DNA from: Bacillota bacterium
GTDB lineage: Bacteria > Bacillota > Clostridia > Clostridiales > Clostridiaceae
Assembly: GCA_030706015.1 (NCBI GenBank)
Contig: JAUZPI010000014.1
Coordinates: 3,080 to 67,079 of the forward strand
Reading direction: 5' to 3'
DNA: 64,000 nt
Positions 60,878 through 64,000 of the stretch are shown here, piece after piece; the first letter of the stretch is position 1; every line of letters starts with the position of its first letter. Both the position numbers and the translations under genes were made by a program. The notes beneath the pieces were generated by a model. The model saw only the letters and a list, made by a program, of their open reading frames with translations, had not been told where the DNA came from and did no database searches.

Positions 60878-61891
60878 TTATAAATCATTAAAGGATTTTT
60901 TTACTTCCTTAAGCATACTTCTAATAGGTAGATTATAAGGACATTTCTTTTCACAAGATCCACATTCTACACAATCTTTTGCTGTTTTGCTGCAATTGAA
61001 GTATCTATCTTCTGCCCAGGTTGATAAAGCATACCTTTTCTTGTAGCCTTCGAAAAGAAACATAGAAGGTATATCAATTCCCTGAGGACATGGGCCGCAA
61101 TACCCGCAGCGTCGGCAGAATTCACTACCAAGCTCCTGTGAAATTAAGAGGGCCTTATGCTTTTCTTCTTCGGTTAAACTAATGAAGTTATTTGCAGCGG
61201 CAACATTTTCTTCTACTTCATTGACAGTAGCCATTCCTGGTATAGCTGTGGTTACATTCTTATTATCCAATATGTATTTTATTGCTAATGTACCGTCTTG
61301 GATAGCACCGCCTGCTAGAGGTTTCATAGCTATTATTCCAATATTTAATTCAGCAGCTCTTTTAAATAATTCTTCTGCTTGATTTTCAACTATATTATAT
61401 GGATACATAATTGTTTCAAATTTACCACTTTCAATAGCAAGCTTTAGAATATCTAAGCTATGAGATGTTATTCCAATATGCCCAATTTTCCCTTCAGATT
61501 TAGCTTGTTCTAGTGCCTTATAAGCACCACTCTCAGAAAGGATTTTATCATAATCCTCCTTAGTTTTAGCATTATGAATCTGGTATAAGTCTATATAATC
61601 AGTTTTGAAGTTTTTTAGGCTTGTTTCAATGTCGTTTTTCATTGATTCTGCATCTCTAGCCATAGACTTTGTTGCAAGTATCCATTTTTCTCTTCTTCCT
61701 TCTAAAGCATGTCCTATATATTCTTCTGAAACAGTATATCCTTTTGCTGAGTCTATAAAGTTTATTCCAAGTTCTTCAGCTTTTAATATAACAGTTTTAG
61801 CTTCTTCAATTGATATTCTCTGAACAGGTATTCCACCAAAGCCTACCACAGAAACCTTAAGATTAGATTTTCCTAGCACTCTATATTCCAA
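60878..61891 (-). CDS. Aldo/keto reductase with 4Fe-4S domain
   Basis: A 337-residue protein. The TIM-barrel AKR part has the active-site residues D-Y-K-H (FIDSAKGY, LATKS, YQIHN). A C-terminal ferredoxin-like region carries CRRCGYCGPCPQGID and CVECGSCEKKCPYNLP clusters for two Fe-S centres. It probably reduces a carbonyl substrate using ferredoxin or NAD(P)H. The substrate is unknown. AGGAGGTATA precedes the ATG. Confidence 0.92.
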   Translation of the reverse strand: MEYRVLGKSNLKVSVVGFGGIPVQRISIEEAKTVILKAEELGINFIDSAKGYTVSEEYIGHALEGRREKWILATKSMARDAESMKNDIETSLKNFKTDYIDLYQIHNAKTKEDYDKILSESGAYKALEQAKSEGKIGHIGITSHSLDILKLAIESGKFETIMYPYNIVENQAEELFKRAAELNIGIIAMKPLAGGAIQDGTLAIKYILDNKNVTTAIPGMATVNEVEENVAAANNFISLTEEEKHKALLISQELGSEFCRRCGYCGPCPQGIDIPSMFLFEGYKKRYALSTWAEDRYFNCSKTAKDCVECGSCEKKCPYNLPIRSMLKEVKKSFNDL

Positions 61892-62121
61892 GACTATACC
61901 TCCTAATAACTAATATTTTTTAAGTACTTATATATTATATTCTTTTAAATTTAATCTAGCAAATTTAAAGTTGAACAATATAACATGAGGAAGAGTACAT
62001 TAACGATACATCAGAAGGACAGTATATTTTTATGATAACCTTATTATTGGATTTGTAAGTACTTTGTATGGAAGATGGGATGTATGAGAGGGATAAAATT
62101 AAATCAGATACTAAAATAAAA

Positions 62122-62151
62122 CCTCGATTTTATCATATAAAAAAATCGAGG
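62122..62151 (-). terminator. Terminator of the LPXTG protein gene
   Basis: CCTCGATTT (62122-62130) pairs with AAATCGAGG (62143-62151). On the minus strand TTTTATTTTA follows. The 61892-62121 gap otherwise shows no gene. Confidence 0.85.
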
Positions 62152-62174
62152 CTTTATAATTCTAAAACATATAA

Positions 62175-64000
62175 TTATCTTCTTTTCAGAACACTTTTTC
62201 CAATAACTAATATTCCACCTGTTACTATAAATAAAGTACCTAAAAGAATAAGTAAATCGTTATCTATAGGTGATCCTGTCTTAGGCAGTTGGCTGTTTGA
62301 CTTAGGTGTTACTGTAGGTATTGCTGTAGGTTTTGCTACATTTGCTGCTGCTTTTATTGGTGTCATAGCGAAATCGTATTTAACAATTTCATTTTCTACG
62401 GATATTGTTCCACTGATATATGTTTCATAACCATCCTTAACAGCTTTTATATAGTAATCACTGTGAGGGAAAACCATAAAAGCATATTGCCCGTCAGCAT
62501 TACTTATTTGTGGGTTAGCATTGTCAGCTGGTTTAAAACCTATAAGTGCTGGTAAATTTACTGCTGTATCTGGTATATTGCCTTCAGCAATATTTCTCTC
62601 AGTATTTGCATAGTATAAGGTTACATTTGCACCAGATATAATTTTACTTGTTTGTGAGTCTGTAATTGTTCCATATGGGTCTATTAATATAGTACCTATT
62701 CTTAATTGTCCGTCTTGAGATACTGATAAATTTGCTTTCCCAACAACTATTTTCTCTCCATTTGGGAATGTATAAGTTAATGCCATTGAATATGTTTTAC
62801 CGTTTTCTAATCCATCTGCATGAAATACGCCATTACTATCAGAAGTAAACGCATTAGAGCTTACTAGACTTGAGTTGTTGCTATCATATACCTCAAAATT
62901 ATAACCATTTGAACCATTAAAAATATTTAAATCACCATTACTGCTCTTTATAAGAATAAGACCTGAAATAGTATTCTTACCGTCATATGCTACTGCTGTA
63001 TCTCCTGAAATCTTACCTACTACAGCTGTCTGAGTGAAAGTAATCATTTCTGTATTATTTCCAATCTTAACTGGTTTAGTTATCTGAACTTCATATTGTG
63101 TATTTTGTTCAGGCACGGCTATTTTATATTCACCCTTATCATCTGTAATAACTTTAGTATAAAAATCATCTTTCTTAACTTCAACTATAGCATTTTTAAT
63201 TGGTTCACCGGTTTCGTTATCTACTACTACACCCTTAATACTACCTGGTTCAAAGGTAATAGTTATATAGCCATCAGCATATATACCTCTAGTTTTATCC
63301 TCTACAATAGCTTGTACTTTCATAACTTGACTAACTATAGTTCCTGATATATCTGCAGACTTATACACAATAGTGGCATTTCCATTTTTATCAGTTGTTG
63401 CTGATGTTCCATTAGGGAAGCTGCCCTTTATGGCTGAAAAGTTAACAGTAACATTTTCTAATGGCTCGTCATTACTGTTTGTTACCCTTGCTGTAAGTAC
63501 AGTTGTTGACATTCCATCCCCTACAATAGTATTTGGATTAGCGGTCATAGTAATTTTAGCGGTCATATTATTTTGAACTACATTTACTGTTCTAGCAACT
63601 GTATCTGCAATATTTCCAGATGAATCAGTTACATTATAAGTAACTGTGTAAGTACCTGGTTTGTTTGTATCGACATTGCTTGTAGTTACAATTTTACTTG
63701 TAACATTACCATCATAATTATCAGTTGCTGTTGCTCCAGCATCAGTATAACTACTTCCAGAGTATACTGTGGCTGGGTTATTTCCTGTAACAGTTATTAC
63801 TGGTTTTATTGTATCTACTACATGCACTATTCTTGTTAAGGAAGCACTGTTTCCAGCTGCATCTGTAACTTCATAGTTTAAAGTGTAATCCCCTAATTTA
63901 GATGTATCTACTGAACCTGCAGTTGTTACAGAACCTGTAATATTACCATCAACATTATCTGATGCAGTAAAGCCTGGGTCTACGAAAGGAGTATTTACCT
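62175..64000 (-). CDS. LPXTG-anchored surface protein, 3' part
   Basis: The frame runs open past the right edge, so the start is missing. Visible parts, N to C: at least two DUF5011-like (HYR-type) beta repeats (DNYDGNVTSKIVTTSNVDTN, NKPGTYTVTYNVTD), an invasin-type Big_1 domain (TVLTARVTNSNDEPLENVTV), two or three carboxypeptidase-regulatory-like beta domains (GVVVDNETGEPIKNAIVEV), a TP-rich linker, and a sorting signal LPKTG, hydrophobic stretch and KRR tail. Sortase should anchor it to peptidoglycan. Binding partner unknown. Confidence 0.88.
   Translation of the reverse strand, partial: VNTPFVDPGFTASDNVDGNITGSVTTAGSVDTSKLGDYTLNYEVTDAAGNSASLTRIVHVVDTIKPVITVTGNNPATVYSGSSYTDAGATATDNYDGNVTSKIVTTSNVDTNKPGTYTVTYNVTDSSGNIADTVARTVNVVQNNMTAKITMTANPNTIVGDGMSTTVLTARVTNSNDEPLENVTVNFSAIKGSFPNGTSATTDKNGNATIVYKSADISGTIVSQVMKVQAIVEDKTRGIYADGYITITFEPGSIKGVVVDNETGEPIKNAIVEVKKDDFYTKVITDDKGEYKIAVPEQNTQYEVQITKPVKIGNNTEMITFTQTAVVGKISGDTAVAYDGKNTISGLILIKSSNGDLNIFNGSNGYNFEVYDSNNSSLVSSNAFTSDSNGVFHADGLENGKTYSMALTYTFPNGEKIVVGKANLSVSQDGQLRIGTILIDPYGTITDSQTSKIISGANVTLYYANTERNIAEGNIPDTAVNLPALIGFKPADNANPQISNADGQYAFMVFPHSDYYIKAVKDGYETYISGTISVENEIVKYDFAMTPIKAAANVAKPTAIPTVTPKSNSQLPKTGSPIDNDLLILLGTLFIVTGGILVIGKSVLKRR

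Noticed and set aside
62068..62430. Rightward 120-residue frame
   Set aside because: It overlaps the terminator and the end of the LPXTG gene in the opposite direction; no ribosome-binding site.

Overview
The window is AT-rich Firmicute DNA, most likely from a Clostridium. The evidence is low-GC codon use, GGAGG ribosome-binding sites, the yybS-gdpP-rplI-lonC-dnaB gene order, an LPXTG surface protein and Fe-S aldo/keto reductase genes. I cannot name the species from the sequence alone.

Layout. (1) 1-6900, host core: the end of a YybS-like membrane protein, the c-di-AMP phosphodiesterase gdpP, rplI, the Lon-family protease lonC, the replicative helicase dnaB, and a small heat-shock gene (hsp18) with a CtsR-type operator. 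(2) 7213-47205, a complete-looking prophage of about 40 kb integrated in a tRNA-Thr(CGU) gene. A 46-bp perfect direct repeat (7243-7288 and 47160-47205) marks attL and attR. (3) 47206-64000, host again: an ECF sigma/anti-sigma pair, dfrA-thyA, a two-component system, two chemotaxis receptors, a diguanylate cyclase, MarR, an ArsA/Get3-like ATPase, an Fe-S aldo/keto reductase, and an LPKTG-anchored repeat protein running off the right edge.

The prophage reads as a siphovirus with HK97-type packaging. At the left end are the integrase, an ImmA-like protease and an XRE repressor. These are divergent from a Cro-like gene across a control region holding about seven ACGT-core operator half-sites. 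The early region has many small genes: DUF2513, DUF6906, a sigma-like protein, a Spo0E-like phosphatase, an HUH Rep protein preceded by two DnaA boxes, PcfK and PcfJ, DUF3102, DUF1064 and an ArpU-like late activator. A membrane-protein moron, HNH nuclease and candidate cos region follow. The late operon then runs terS-terL-portal-protease-capsid-connectors-tail. It includes a tail chaperone with an A AAA AAC -1 frameshift site, a tape measure, Dit, and a 1,580-residue tail fibre/Tal protein. Lysis genes (XhlA-like, a signal-peptide amidase, a holin-like protein) end in a strong terminator.

The most unusual part is the accessory block between the lysis genes and attR (40.9-47.0 kb). It opens with a translationally coupled pair: a DprA/SLOG-type Rossmann protein and a HAD-like plus phosphoribosyltransferase fusion. 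I regard this pair as a candidate phage-defence or conflict module. The block also carries two near-identical copies of a 37-residue hydrophobic peptide gene (type I toxin-like), a coiled-coil protein of unknown function, a small membrane protein, three XRE regulators and a second excisionase-like protein.

In the host part, matching 11-bp-spaced TCACAT direct repeats lie the same distance upstream of the OmpR-type regulator gene and of the downstream chemotaxis receptor. This suggests that the regulator controls both.
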